A stretch of 64,000 bases of DNA from JARRLC01 sp050290865 (GCA_050290865.1 JBNKIW010000012.1:36548-100547), one strand, 5' to 3'; shown: positions 1-9,506, counted from the stretch's first letter. Numbers and translations are program-made. Notes: generated from the letters alone by a model not told the origin.

Positions 1-546
1 GCGACGGCGAAAGCGCTCGGCTTCGATATCGACTACAAGCGGCTCCTGACGCTGTTCCGCGCGAAAGGCCGCCTGCTGCGGGCGTTGTATTATACGGCGC
101 TGGCCGATGACCAGGAGTATTCCTCCATCCGCCCCTTGATCGACTGGCTCGACTACAATGGCTACACCATGGTGACGAAGCCCACCAAGGAATTCACCGA
201 TGCTTCGGGGCGCCGGAAGATCAAGGGCAACATGGATATCGAGCTGACCGTCGATGCCATGGAACTGTCCGAGCATCTGGACCACGTCATCCTCTTCTCG
301 GGCGATGGCGATTTCAGAACCCTCGTCGAAGCCCTGCAACACCGGGGCAAGCGTGTGAGCGTCGTCTCTACGATGAATACGCAGCCTCCCATGGTGTCGG
401 ATGAGCTTCGCCGTCAGGCCGATCAGTTCATCGATCTGGCCGACCTCGAGGACGCCGTCTGCCGCGTCGCTCCCGCCGACCGCGACCGCGGCCAGTCCGC
501 GGCGCAGCGTCATGACCCGGATCTGGACGATTACTCCGAGTCTTGA
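1..546 (+). CDS. NYN domain (LabA/DUF88-like) protein, 5' truncated
   Basis: The frame is open from base 1, so the gene starts before the window; 181 residues are visible. The fold is that of NYN/PIN-like (LabA, DUF88) proteins, putative metal-dependent ribonucleases. Supporting motifs are GNMDIELTVDAM with its Asp residues and the later SGDGDF, which in this family contribute the acidic metal site. The tail after about residue 145 (Arg/Asp/Gln rich) is low complexity. The N-terminal conserved Asp is outside the window. The actual substrate is unknown in alphaproteobacteria; RNA turnover is the family inference. Confidence 0.85.
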   Translation, partial: ATAKALGFDIDYKRLLTLFRAKGRLLRALYYTALADDQEYSSIRPLIDWLDYNGYTMVTKPTKEFTDASGRRKIKGNMDIELTVDAMELSEHLDHVILFSGDGDFRTLVEALQHRGKRVSVVSTMNTQPPMVSDELRRQADQFIDLADLEDAVCRVAPADRDRGQSAAQRHDPDLDDYSES

Positions 547-647
547 TACGCCTCACCTTCTCCGGTTCAATCCTTTGCCGGCCAGGTTCCAGCGCGGGTG
601 CATGCCGAGGTGCCCGGCCCGGAGCTGGCCGTTGAGGTTTTCCAGCG

Positions 648-1280
648 ATGAGCGCAGAACCGCCCGTCAACTGCAGACTCTGCCCGAGGCTCGCGACCTT
701 CCGCGACGCCAATTGCGAGGCCTACCCGGACTGGTTCAATGCGCCGGTTCCGTCCTTCGGCGACGAGTCCGCGCGACTTCTCGTGGTCGGACTGGCTCCG
801 GGGTTGCGCGGCGCCAACCGCACCGGGCGGCCCTTTACCGGCGATTATGCCGGGCGGCTGCTCTATGGCACGCTCGCCAAGTTCGGCTTCGCCCACGGCG
901 ATTACGACGAGCGCGCCGATGACGGGCTGACGCTCCGCGGCTGCTTGATCACCAATGCCGTGCGTTGCGTGCCGCCCGCCAACAAACCTGAGCCCCAGGA
1001 AATCAAGCATTGCCGCAGCTATCTCGCCGAGCGCATTGCGGCCTGCGCGCATCTCCGGGCAATCGTCGTCCTGGGCCGCGTCGCCCACGACTCGACGCTG
1101 CGGGCGCTGAACCTGAAGCTCGCCGCACATCCATTCGCGCACGGGGCCGTGCACGACCTGCCGGGCGGGGCCAAGCTGTTCACCAGCTATCATTGCTCGC
1201 GCTACAACACCAGCACCGGGGCGCTGACGGTCGAGATGTTCGAGAGTGTCTTCGCCGCGGTCCGGGCCTTCGTGAAGTAG
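648..1280 (+). CDS. Uracil-DNA glycosylase, family 5 (UDGb)-like
   Basis: A 210-residue protein that should remove uracil or deaminated bases from DNA to start base-excision repair. Motif 1 is GLAPGLRGANRTGRPFTGD at residues 48-66, the family 5 form, which lacks the catalytic Asp/Asn of family 1 and 4 enzymes. Motif 2 is HCSRYNTSTG at about 182. Cys9 and Cys12 plus later cysteines (in NAVRC and IKHC) fit the 4Fe-4S cluster of families 4 and 5. Odd point: motif 2 reads HC where HP is usual. It stands alone, convergent with the membrane protein gene that follows. Confidence 0.88.
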   Translation: MSAEPPVNCRLCPRLATFRDANCEAYPDWFNAPVPSFGDESARLLVVGLAPGLRGANRTGRPFTGDYAGRLLYGTLAKFGFAHGDYDERADDGLTLRGCLITNAVRCVPPANKPEPQEIKHCRSYLAERIAACAHLRAIVVLGRVAHDSTLRALNLKLAAHPFAHGAVHDLPGGAKLFTSYHCSRYNTSTGALTVEMFESVFAAVRAFVK

Positions 1281-1331
1281 ATGTGTTCGGTTTTGCGGGC
1301 AGGCTGAAGCGTGACGCGCCGGTTCACAGTC

Positions 1332-3296
1332 TCAGGTGCCGAAGCGAACCGGGACGAGACACAGCGGCGCCTGGGGTGGAACGCGCCGGGTAAGCGGCCA
1401 TATTCTGACGGTCTTCTGGCCCGCACACCCCTGCACATTGGGAAAGCAGCTGAAAGGCTTTGGCTTTTTTTGACGCCGGACGAGCTTTGCGGCTGCAGGG
1501 TCCAGGCCATTCACGCTGACAACGTGCATGGTCACCGGGGTATGACCGAGGACGTAAGTCAGGCTTTGCATGACCTTCGGTGAGCCGCCCGTGGCCCTGA
1601 TCGCGCTCTGCAGAATGCCGAGGCGGGCAGGATTGCGCGTTATGAGCCCGATGATGCCATGGGCGCGCGCGACCTCGCGCCATCGGACTATGTCGACCGT
1701 TTCAAGCGTCTTTGCGTCCCACGGCGCCGCGAGGAAGCGAAAGCCCGTCGAGGTCAGCGAGGCGGTAAAATGCTCCGTTCTCATTTTTGCGCCGGAACAT
1801 GACGGCATCGTCTCGTTGGCGTCCGAGAACAGGTAGATCCTGTCGAACCAGTAGCCGACGTCCGTTTTGATGGCCCTGAGATCTTTGTGGGCGTGCACAG
1901 CGACCTCGTAGGCCTGCCGCCGGACGGGGCATTTCGCCTCCTCATAGTGCGAAATGGCGTCCGTTCCCAAGGCGTTGGCTATGGCAAATGCAGGGATTGC
2001 CGGCAGGAGGGCGAACCGCGCGACCCTCCCCAGCGCAAGCAGTCCGAACGCTACGGCGAAACCGGCCGTCGCCTGCATCATGGCCTGGGAACTCAACACT
2101 TGTCCGTAGACCCGCATGGTCGGACCATAGCGCAGCGCCGCGATGAGGCACAGCGCGAGCGCGGCGGCGGATGCAGCCGCGAGATAGGGCCGGCGCTCCA
2201 GGGTGGGCGGCGCGAAAAGAGCGATGGCTGCGGCGACGAGACCGGCGAAGGGAAAGGCTAAGGGATAGGCGAAATAGGCCCAGTCGAGCGCGGTATGCCC
2301 GAGGCATTGCCAGATGAGCCAGAGAATCGCAGCGTAGAGGAAGGCCGCGGAAAACGCTGCGATTCGGAGATACTGGCCGCCGGCGCGCCATTTCCGCAGC
2401 GCCATGACGAGGCAGCCCGCCGCCGCCCCCATCCCGGCGAGGTAGGTCCCGAGATAGGCGATGTGCCAGTACCAGCCGGTGTGCCACGGATGCCACCAGG
2501 ACGCCTGATGGGAACTATCGGCGACGAACGACGTGACGAGGCGAAGGATCGGCACATAAAAACCGAACTTCCGGCCGACTGCGGCGTTGATGGCGCCGAG
2601 GACAACGGTAATTGCGATCGCGCCGACGGTGGTCAGTCCGATCGAGCGGAAAAGCGGCGGTATGGCGTTGTGTCTTGCGTAGTAGGACACAGAGTAGTGC
2701 AGAGTGAGTATGGGGAGAAAATTGACGAACAGGATGTTGGTGTGCAGCATCAGGGCGATCGCCACCCCGGAAAGGAAGGCGTCGAACGTCACCCCCGGAC
2801 TTCGCGCAGCACGCGTCGAGAGCAGCAGCGATACACAGTAGAGCGGACCGGCCAGTGTATTGTGGTAGTCGGCGCCGCCCGAGGCGTGAACGGGCGGAAA
2901 TGCGGCCAGGAACACCGCGGCGAGCAGCGCGGGGGGGCGTCCGAGTGCTTCCCTGATCGCCGCGTAAAATGCCACGTTGCCGACAGTCAGACAGCCCAAG
3001 ACCATCAGCCAGCTCGCGGTCACCGGCGAGAAGAGACTGCGCGCCATGACTTCGACGAGAACCCACGGCAGACGGGAAATCTTGTAGTAGCCTGGAAGAA
3101 ACTCGGGATCGCTGTAGTTTATGCCATAACCGACGTAAAACCACTCGTCGAGCCAGCCGATCGTCGGATAGAGCCAGGTATCATTTGTTGCCGCAAACAA
3201 TATTGGTATAGCGGAGATGATGAGGCAGTCGTAAATCGTTCCGTATCGTTGATGTCCGCAGTTCAATGCGTGGCGCCCGCTCTGCGTCGTGTTCAT
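1332..3296 (-). CDS. Large multi-spanning membrane protein, PMT/GT-C-like
   Basis: A 654-residue protein with many hydrophobic helices in its first two thirds and a soluble C-terminal region of about 220 residues. An early acidic loop (WLDEWFYVGYGINY, about residues 48-61) resembles the first periplasmic loop of GT-C fold glycosyltransferases, which carries catalytic Asp/Glu. No specific family is recognised beyond that. It lies 57 bp downstream of the GT2 gene on the same strand and probably ends that operon, so a role in transferring a lipid-linked sugar at the periplasmic face is inferred from context. Confidence 0.7.
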   Translation of the reverse strand: MNTTQSGRHALNCGHQRYGTIYDCLIISAIPILFAATNDTWLYPTIGWLDEWFYVGYGINYSDPEFLPGYYKISRLPWVLVEVMARSLFSPVTASWLMVLGCLTVGNVAFYAAIREALGRPPALLAAVFLAAFPPVHASGGADYHNTLAGPLYCVSLLLSTRAARSPGVTFDAFLSGVAIALMLHTNILFVNFLPILTLHYSVSYYARHNAIPPLFRSIGLTTVGAIAITVVLGAINAAVGRKFGFYVPILRLVTSFVADSSHQASWWHPWHTGWYWHIAYLGTYLAGMGAAAGCLVMALRKWRAGGQYLRIAAFSAAFLYAAILWLIWQCLGHTALDWAYFAYPLAFPFAGLVAAAIALFAPPTLERRPYLAAASAAALALCLIAALRYGPTMRVYGQVLSSQAMMQATAGFAVAFGLLALGRVARFALLPAIPAFAIANALGTDAISHYEEAKCPVRRQAYEVAVHAHKDLRAIKTDVGYWFDRIYLFSDANETMPSCSGAKMRTEHFTASLTSTGFRFLAAPWDAKTLETVDIVRWREVARAHGIIGLITRNPARLGILQSAIRATGGSPKVMQSLTYVLGHTPVTMHVVSVNGLDPAAAKLVRRQKKPKPFSCFPNVQGCAGQKTVRIWPLTRRVPPQAPLCLVPVRFGT

Positions 3297-3353
3297 GTTG
3301 AAAAATCTCTCGTATCCTCAAATGTGGAGTGAAACTCTCTTGAGTGCGGCGAA

Positions 3354-4373
3354 TTACGCCGATGTATCGCGCAGGGATTGTTGCTGAGGATTGCCGAAAA
3401 TTGAGCCGGCTCTTCTCTCGATAATGAATCTTGGCCTGCGTTTTGTTTCCAGATAGACCTTGCCGAGATATTCACCGATCGCGCCCAGCGCCAGCAGTTG
3501 TACGCCCCCGAGGAAGTAGAGCGGGACGGCGGTCGATGCCCAGCCCGGCACATAGACGCCGAACAGGCGCGCACCGATGGCCCAGACAGTCAGAAGGAAT
3601 GCCAGCACCGAAATCGTGAGGCCGCACAGGGTGATCCATCGCAATGGGCGCGTCGAAAACGAGGTGATCCCCTCGAAAGCGAGCGAGAGCATCCGCCGCA
3701 GCGGATATTTGGTCTCACCGGCAAACCGGCTCAGACGGTCATATTCGACGGTCGCGGTCTTGAAGCCGAGATGAGGAACGAGTCCGCGCAGAAACAGGTT
3801 GACCTCGTCATAGCCTCGCAGGGCTTCGACGGCCTGGCGGCTCATCAATCTGAAATCCGCGTGGTTGAACACGATGCTCACGCCGAGCCATTTCATCAGC
3901 CGGTAGTATCCGGTGGCGGTCAGGCGCTTGAAGGCCCCGTCCACATCCCGGTTCCGGCGGACACCGCAGACGATGTCGGCGCCTTTGCGATGAGCGAGCA
4001 GCATCGGGCGGACGGCGCCGAGATCGTCCTGGAGGTCGGCATCGATGCTGATGAGGATGTCGCCTTCCGCTGTCAGCAGGCCGGAGAGCAGCGCGCTCTG
4101 ATGCCCCTGGTTGCGCGAGAGCTTCAGCCCGGCGAAACGGGCCGACCCCCGGCAATGCTCCTCGATAATGCCCCAGGTGCGGTCACGCGAGCCATCGTCG
4201 ATGAACAGGACCGCGCTCCGGTGATCGACGTGTCCCTCCCCCGCCAGATCGTCGAGCAGCTCTTCCAGGCGCGCCGCCGTTTCGGGAAGTACCGCCTCCT
4301 CGTTGAAGCAGGGGACGACAAAGGTCAGAACTGGCGGCTTGCCCCCGGGATGTCCGATGACTTGTGCAGTCAT
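3354..4373 (-). CDS. Polyprenyl-phosphate glycosyltransferase, GT2 (DPM1/GtrB-like)
   Basis: A 339-residue inverting glycosyltransferase expected to load a sugar onto undecaprenyl phosphate at the cytoplasmic face. The GT-A domain begins with TFVVPCFNEE and includes FIDDGSRD and the DXD-type SIDADLQDD. Two C-terminal membrane helices (around ITLCGLTISVLAFLLTVWAI and YFLGGVQLLALGAIGEYLG) are typical of GtrB/ArnC-type enzymes. The ATG overlaps the stop of the upstream gtrA-like gene by ATGA, which indicates translational coupling. Longer in-frame starts exist but would run through gtrA and the methyltransferase, so this start is preferred. Confidence 0.9.
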   Translation of the reverse strand: MTAQVIGHPGGKPPVLTFVVPCFNEEAVLPETAARLEELLDDLAGEGHVDHRSAVLFIDDGSRDRTWGIIEEHCRGSARFAGLKLSRNQGHQSALLSGLLTAEGDILISIDADLQDDLGAVRPMLLAHRKGADIVCGVRRNRDVDGAFKRLTATGYYRLMKWLGVSIVFNHADFRLMSRQAVEALRGYDEVNLFLRGLVPHLGFKTATVEYDRLSRFAGETKYPLRRMLSLAFEGITSFSTRPLRWITLCGLTISVLAFLLTVWAIGARLFGVYVPGWASTAVPLYFLGGVQLLALGAIGEYLGKVYLETKRRPRFIIERRAGSIFGNPQQQSLRDTSA

Positions 4374-4771
4374 GTCGCGTTTCCGATGTATTTTGAGGGA
4401 GGAGCGAAGGCGAAATAGCGGCTGCCGAGAAAACCGAACACCACATAGGCGGGCACACCGGCCATCTGCGCCAGATAGGCGTTCACACCGATGACGCGGC
4501 AGGCGAGCAGCGTGGTGGCGAGGTTGGCGCAGTAGGCCATGGCGGTGACCAGGGCAAATTTGCAGAGGCTTTTCGCGGCGGGCCCGCGGTAATCGAACGT
4601 CCAGCGCCGGTTGAGCATGAAACTCATGAGGAAGCCTGTGCCATATCCGAAGGCATTGGCTTCGACGGCCCCAAAGCCCCAGAAATGGAGCGCTGAAAAA
4701 ATGAGAAGCAGCCCCGCCGCAGTGTTCAGGACGCCGACGGCGCCGTAGCGTATGGCCTGCCGGTGGATCAT
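4370..4771 (-). CDS. GtrA family membrane protein
   Basis: A 133-residue protein with four predicted membrane helices, the usual size and topology of GtrA/DPMS3-type proteins that are thought to flip or assist flipping of polyprenyl-phosphate-linked sugars. The N-terminus (AIRYGAVGVLNTAAGLLL) and the loop FMLNRRWTFDYRG are family hallmarks. It is sandwiched by ATGA overlaps with the upstream methyltransferase and the downstream GT2 gene, so the three are almost certainly co-translated. The donor sugar cannot be told from sequence. Confidence 0.88.
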   Translation of the reverse strand: MIHRQAIRYGAVGVLNTAAGLLLIFSALHFWGFGAVEANAFGYGTGFLMSFMLNRRWTFDYRGPAAKSLCKFALVTAMAYCANLATTLLACRVIGVNAYLAQMAGVPAYVVFGFLGSRYFAFAPPSKYIGNAT

Positions 4772-5466
4772 GATGTTTTGCGCGCCGTGACGCAGTATTG
4801 GGCGCCCAGGCACAGCCAGCGCAGGGAGCGTTCCAGCGGGCGGAGGGCCGCCAGCGCGTGAGGGAAGAAGACCCGGTAGGATGTTCCCGCGAGCTTCCAT
4901 CCGGCAGCGCGCAGGGCTGTGCGGAGTTCTCGCGCCGAAAGGAGGCGGGCGTTTTCGTCGAAGGGGCAGGAATTGACGACGGCAACCGTCAGCGGATTCC
5001 ACGGGTTGTGCTCGAATATGGTGAGCAGGCCCTCCGGTTTGGTCACCCGGCGCAGTTCCTTCAGCCAGTGCAGGTGCCGCGGTTGCTCGATGTGATGGAA
5101 GACGCAGGCGGAGAAGCACAGATCGACGGCTTCGGGTGGCAGGGGCAGTTGTTCGTCCGCGATCCGCAAATACTCTTCCCGGCCGGGAAAACGTGCGCGC
5201 GAGATCGCCATGCTGCGCTCCGAGACGTCGGCGCAGGTCACGGCGGACGCGGGGAAATGCTTCCGAAACCAGGGGATCGAGTTACCCGTGCCGGAGCCGA
5301 AATCCAGGATGCGCGGCACCGGCCTCCCGGCGGCGGCGGCGATTTCCGCCGCGGCCATCACCTTGTATTCGGCGAAATATTCCGGCTGTTCGCCGGAGAC
5401 GGCAATATTGCTCGCATGTTGTGCATAATACTCATCGGCAAAGCGATCGAACTCGGCCTGATCCAT
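4768..5466 (-). CDS. Class I SAM-dependent methyltransferase
   Basis: A 232-residue protein with the class I fold: motif I ILDFGSGTGNS at about 53-63, an acidic motif II region (CADVSERSM), and a post-motif region DLCFSACVFHHI. The start at 5466 was chosen because it precedes the conserved N-terminus (DQAEFDRFADEYY) and has GGAGAA upstream; an in-frame upstream start at 5523 is possible but encodes low-complexity Arg/Ala. First gene of the glycan cluster, overlapping gtrA by ATGA. It probably methylates a lipid-linked sugar or lipid; the substrate is not deducible. Confidence 0.83.
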   Translation of the reverse strand: MDQAEFDRFADEYYAQHASNIAVSGEQPEYFAEYKVMAAAEIAAAAGRPVPRILDFGSGTGNSIPWFRKHFPASAVTCADVSERSMAISRARFPGREEYLRIADEQLPLPPEAVDLCFSACVFHHIEQPRHLHWLKELRRVTKPEGLLTIFEHNPWNPLTVAVVNSCPFDENARLLSARELRTALRAAGWKLAGTSYRVFFPHALAALRPLERSLRWLCLGAQYCVTARKTS

Positions 5467-5789
5467 GGGTCTTCTCCGTGAGCAACCGCAAACGGCCGCT
5501 GAGCGGCTGACGGCGCGCGGCACCGATGGTGTTAGGAGAGATTAACAGACGCAACAACCCAGGATTGCGTTTAACCCACAAGATGCACGCACAGGATGTG
5601 TCGCCAGGGTTGACGCGGCCCGCTCAGGCGCGTTTGCTCTCAGGCCTGTTGCCCGATTTGGGACACCGGGAATATGCCGCACACCACCCGGCCCGAGTTG
5701 GCGCCATGCGCTCAATTGCAGCTTGCCAGCCCTAAAGGAACGCGCGAGAATTCAAGATGACATCAGTGCTCAGACCGAGATCCAAGAAG

Positions 5790-6194
5790 ATGTTGGAAAT
5801 ATCGACCGCAAAAGTGGCACATGTGATCGTGCGAGCGCGCGAGTTGGACGCCAAGGTAGCCTCCTGGGAAGACTCCATGGATGCCAATTTCCGGGAGAAT
5901 GCCCCCGATTCGGTGTTGGAGAGCTTCGCGGACGATGCAACGCGGAGCGAACTGGCGGAGTTCATTGCCGGGCTTAACGAAGATGAACAGGCGAGCCTCG
6001 TGGCCTTGGCGTGGATCGGCCGCGGTTCGTTCTCGCCGGACGAACTGAGCGAGGCCATCGACACCGCTAAGTCTGAGCAGATCAATCGTACCGAGGCTTA
6101 CCTGATGGGCATGCCGCTTCTCGCAGACTACCTGGAAGAAGGGCTGGACAAGCTCGGCTTCAGCGTGGAAGACGCGGAGGAAGGCGTTCTGTAG
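5790..6194 (+). CDS. DUF3775 domain protein
   Basis: A 134-residue acidic protein. The C-terminal half (ELAEFIAGLNEDEQASLVALAWIGRG, then YLMGMPLLADYLEEGL) matches the DUF3775 pattern as I know it. The start at 5790 (MLEIS) fits the usual N-terminus of the family; an in-frame ATG at 5757 would add eleven residues. Function is unknown. It stands alone between the glycan cluster and the convergent ycjF-like gene. Confidence 0.8.
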   Translation: MLEISTAKVAHVIVRARELDAKVASWEDSMDANFRENAPDSVLESFADDATRSELAEFIAGLNEDEQASLVALAWIGRGSFSPDELSEAIDTAKSEQINRTEAYLMGMPLLADYLEEGLDKLGFSVEDAEEGVL

Positions 6195-6203
6195 GAGCCA
6201 CCT

Positions 6204-7238
6204 CTAAACGTTGGTCGCCGGGGGTGGCTCGTCGCCGTTTCGGCGGAAGCTGCGCAACTGGGCGACGAAATCTCGCAGACGCGGGCGCTCGGCCTCGATG
6301 AACGGCAGGGGCCGGCACATCTCCACCGCCGCGATGCCCACGCGCCCCGTGAATGCGCCATTCATTACCCCCTCGCCAAGCCGCGCCGACAGGCGCGCCG
6401 TAAGGCCATGGCCGACGAGTTGCTGCAAGACATCGTCGCCGACTGCCATGCCGCCCGTCAGCGCCAGATGCCCGCCGACGAGCCGCGCCAGCCTCAGCGC
6501 GCCCAGAAATCCCGGCCGCCCGCCATAGAGCGCTGCGATCTGGCGCAGCATCCTCAGGTTCTCGAAGGCGACGAAGCCGACATCGATGATCGCCGACGGG
6601 CTGAGAGCCGTGATCATCGCCACGCGCCGCACCGACAGCGTGATCAGGCCGCGCGCGCGGGCGTCCAGCGGCGTCATCGTCTCGCGTTCGGTGAGGGTGA
6701 GCAGTTCGCGGGCGTCCAGGACTTCGCTCATATGCTCGCGCAGGCGCCGCAGTCCCCAGGCCGCGTCTTCGCGAGCCGAAAAGAGCGCTTCGATGGCATG
6801 CGCGGTGGCAAGCGCATCAGTCTTGTCGCCGCTGGCGAGCGCCACATCGCCCCGCGCGCGGATCGCCGCCACACGTCCCGGCCGCAGGAAGCCGGTGATT
6901 TCACGCGCCGCCAGCATCACCGCCGCCAGTGCCGCCAGACCGGCCAGCACCAGCGCCAGCGTCCCGAGAACCCCGCCGCGCGTGAACAGTCCGGCGACGA
7001 AATCCCAGATCCACACGGTCAGCGCCAGCGAGGCCAGACCGCCCAGCGCCGCCAGCAACAGGCTGCCCCAGCGCGCCCCCCGCGGGGATATCGCCGGTCC
7101 GGCGGTCCTGCCCGCCTCCGCCCCGGCGATGGCCGTCTCGCCGGACGGCTCCTCGGCCGGTGGCGGATGCGCGGGGCCGAGGCGTGTGTCGTCGAGGTCG
7201 AAAACCCGCGGTTTGCGGGGAGTGCCGTCTTCGGTCAT
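6204..7238 (-). CDS. YcjF/TIGR01620 family inner-membrane protein (DUF697)
   Basis: A 344-residue protein with a Pro/Ala-rich cytoplasmic N-terminus, two adjacent membrane helices at about 50-110 (WGSLLLAALGGLASLALTVW and LGTLALVLAGLAALAAVMLAA) and a C-terminal DUF697-like region containing SPSAIIDVGFVAFENLRMLRQIAALYGGRPG. In other proteobacteria it is partnered with YcjX in a stress-induced pair. Here its ATG overlaps the ycjX stop by ATGA, so the two are coupled. Molecular role unknown. Confidence 0.88.
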   Translation of the reverse strand: MTEDGTPRKPRVFDLDDTRLGPAHPPPAEEPSGETAIAGAEAGRTAGPAISPRGARWGSLLLAALGGLASLALTVWIWDFVAGLFTRGGVLGTLALVLAGLAALAAVMLAAREITGFLRPGRVAAIRARGDVALASGDKTDALATAHAIEALFSAREDAAWGLRRLREHMSEVLDARELLTLTERETMTPLDARARGLITLSVRRVAMITALSPSAIIDVGFVAFENLRMLRQIAALYGGRPGFLGALRLARLVGGHLALTGGMAVGDDVLQQLVGHGLTARLSARLGEGVMNGAFTGRVGIAAVEMCRPLPFIEAERPRLRDFVAQLRSFRRNGDEPPPATNV

Positions 7239-8662
7239 GACAGTTTATCCCCGATCAGAAACTGCAGGGCCCGGTCGAGCCGGATATGAGGCAGCAGGGC
7301 CGCGGCGCCGAAGCCGCGCGTCTGCAGCGGCGGTGGAGCGAAACGCAGGAAGCGGACGCCGTCCGCCTCGTCGGGCCTCCGCCTCGCGATTTCGCCCGCG
7401 CGGAGGTCCGGCAGATCGCCGGGAAAGAGCGCGACCTCCTGCGTGCCGTCGAAACGCCGCCCTTCGAGATCCTCGCCCGCGAGCGGCCTGCCCGCAATAC
7501 AGGCCAGCGCCTCGCCGCTTTCCACGGCCTCGACCTCACGCGTCGAGCGCACGGCGGCCAGCGCCACGGCCTGCACGCCCGCCCCGGAGACCTGCGCGCG
7601 GGCAATGGCTTTTTCCACGAGCAGATGCAGGATGCTTTCCAGGCGGTCGTGACTGGTGTGGTGGACATGGTCCGCCTTGGTGGCGGCGAAGAGCAGGCGG
7701 TCGATGCGCTTGCCGAGAATGGGGCTGAGCCAGCTGTTCGCTCCGGGCCGGAAGCAGGTGAGGATCGAGGATAGCGCGCGTTCGAGGTCGGCAAGCGCGG
7801 CCGGGCCGGCATTCAGCGCGCCGAGCGCGTCCACGAGCACGATCTGCCGCTCCAGTCTGGCGAAATGGTCGTGAAAGAATGGCTTCACGACATGCGTTTT
7901 GTAAGCGTCGAAGCGGCGCGCCATCATCGCGCGGAGCGAGTCCTGCCTGCCGCGCGTGTGCCCCGCTGGATCGAGGGGCATGAATGTGAGCGCGGGCGAG
8001 CCTTCGAGATCGCCGGGCATGAGCATCCGTCCCGGGGTCAGCGTGGAGAGGAGGCTGCGGTCGTCACGGCAGGCGCGCAGATACCCGGCGAACAGATGCG
8101 CGCCCCTGATCGCGTTTTTCTCGTCCGCAGGGGCCTCAGCATCGAGGCTGGCGAGAAAGCCTTGCCATTCAGCGGCATGCGCCCGGCGCCCTCCCGTCCG
8201 GCTCAAGGCCAAGGCCTCGGCGGACCACGCCTCGTAGCTCTGCTTCAGGAGCGGCAGGTCGAGGAGCCACTCACCGGGATAGTCCACGATATCGATATGC
8301 AGCGTCGCGGTGCCGAACTGACGGCGCAGCAGGTTCATGGGTTCGAATTCCAGCGTCAGGCGAAGCTGGCTGATATGGCGCGTGCTCTCCGGCCAGCCCG
8401 GCGCGGCGGGGGCGGCGAGGCGCGCAATATGGTCCTCATAGGCGAAGCGAGGCACGCCGTCGTCCGGCTGCGGCTCCAGATAGGCGCGCAGGATGCGGCC
8501 CTCGGCCGCGGCACGCAGGAACGGCAGGCGGCCGCCGTGGAGGAGATTGTGGACCAGCGCTGTGATGAACACCGTTTTGCCCGCGCGCGCAAGACCGGTC
8601 ACGCCGAGGCGGATGGCGGGATTGAGCCAGCTTTCCGCGAGCGCGCCCGCGCGGCGTTTCAT
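7235..8662 (-). CDS. YcjX family P-loop GTPase-like protein (DUF463)
   Basis: A 475-residue P-loop protein. The Walker A region GVTGLARAGKTVFITALVHN lies near the N-terminus and is the diagnostic DUF463 sequence; RFAYEDH, IVDYPGEWLLDLPLL and FAATKADHVH are further conserved blocks. In other bacteria YcjX is phage-shock or heat-shock associated. The ATG at 8662 is used; TTG codons at 8686 and 8782 are in frame, and the family normally has a few more residues before RAGAL, so the true start may be 8686. No strong ribosome site precedes any of the three. Confidence 0.88.
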   Translation of the reverse strand: MKRRAGALAESWLNPAIRLGVTGLARAGKTVFITALVHNLLHGGRLPFLRAAAEGRILRAYLEPQPDDGVPRFAYEDHIARLAAPAAPGWPESTRHISQLRLTLEFEPMNLLRRQFGTATLHIDIVDYPGEWLLDLPLLKQSYEAWSAEALALSRTGGRRAHAAEWQGFLASLDAEAPADEKNAIRGAHLFAGYLRACRDDRSLLSTLTPGRMLMPGDLEGSPALTFMPLDPAGHTRGRQDSLRAMMARRFDAYKTHVVKPFFHDHFARLERQIVLVDALGALNAGPAALADLERALSSILTCFRPGANSWLSPILGKRIDRLLFAATKADHVHHTSHDRLESILHLLVEKAIARAQVSGAGVQAVALAAVRSTREVEAVESGEALACIAGRPLAGEDLEGRRFDGTQEVALFPGDLPDLRAGEIARRRPDEADGVRFLRFAPPPLQTRGFGAAALLPHIRLDRALQFLIGDKLS

Positions 8663-8881
8663 ATGTGCCAGATCGTCGAGAAGCAAGGGGCGGCCTCGCG
8701 CTGCTGGACCGGCTGCCGGGGCCGGGAAGCAATCGCGGCAGCCATGCGTTGCAGCTATAAGGCCTGCGCGAGGCGGGTTCAATAGTGGACGGCGGCCGGC
8801 CGGTGCGCTCCGCTTGGCACCGCCATGAAGCCGGCGAGCCGGCCTGCGCCCGGCATCTTCACGTCCTGGCGGGAGATCCCG

Positions 8882-9367
8882 TCATGCGTCTCTTCCGGCA
8901 AACAGGTTGTCGCGTAGGCGATGGAGCAGCGTCATCAGCGTGTCCAGTTCCTTCGGCGTGAATTCCTGGATCGCCGTTTCATACTCGAGACGCGCAACCG
9001 GCAGCGCGCGCAGGAACAGATTGCGGCCCTTCTGGGTTATGGAAATCTCAACAGCCCGCTGGTCACGCGGCAGAGCGCGGCGCTTGACCAGCCCTTCGGT
9101 TTCCATCTGCGTCAACCAGCGGCCGATGGTGGAATGCGGAACGAGGGTGGCGTTGCTCAGTTCTCGGATATTCATGGGACCGCGCCGGGCGGTGACCATC
9201 AGCACGCGCCACTGTTCGAATGTCAGCCCGATAGGTGTGAGGCGCTGTTCCAGGCGCTGATTCCACCGCGCGATGGAGGTGTCCAGCATATAGGGGAGGG
9301 CGTCCAGCGGGTTGAGATCGGTCGTTGGCTCATCGGCGGGCATCGCGGCGATCGCGGAATCCGGCAT
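8882..9367 (-). CDS. MarR family transcriptional regulator
   Basis: A 161-residue winged-helix regulator. The core runs from about residue 40 to 135: LTFEQWRVLMVTARRGPMNI, recognition helix region LSNATLVPHSTIGRWLTQME and the wing EGLVKRRALPRDQRAVEISIT. Dimerisation helices flank it. It is divergent from the LLM-type oxidoreductase with 214 bp between them, so it may control that gene and itself. The ligand is unknown. Confidence 0.88.
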   Translation of the reverse strand: MPDSAIAAMPADEPTTDLNPLDALPYMLDTSIARWNQRLEQRLTPIGLTFEQWRVLMVTARRGPMNIRELSNATLVPHSTIGRWLTQMETEGLVKRRALPRDQRAVEISITQKGRNLFLRALPVARLEYETAIQEFTPKELDTLMTLLHRLRDNLFAGRDA

Positions 9368-9469
9368 GTTGCGTCCCTAGTTTGTGGCCAAGAGCCCAGA
9401 CTCGGAAATACAGCGCCCGCTGCGCTTCCCTGCTACCCGAAGCTCCGTTTCTACGCCATGATTTTGTCC

Positions 9470-9506
9470 CCAGGTGATTATACATGCGTCATCTACAATC
9501 ACTTGG
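9470..9506. promoter_or_regulatory. Imperfect inverted repeat between marR and the LLM gene
   Basis: CCAGGTGATT (9470-9479) and AATCACTTGG (9497-9506) form a 10-bp inverted repeat with one G-T wobble and a 17-base centre. It lies in an unusually AT-rich stretch (about 9460-9575) between divergent genes. It could be an operator for the MarR protein or a transcript hairpin; the sequence alone does not decide. Confidence 0.35.
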
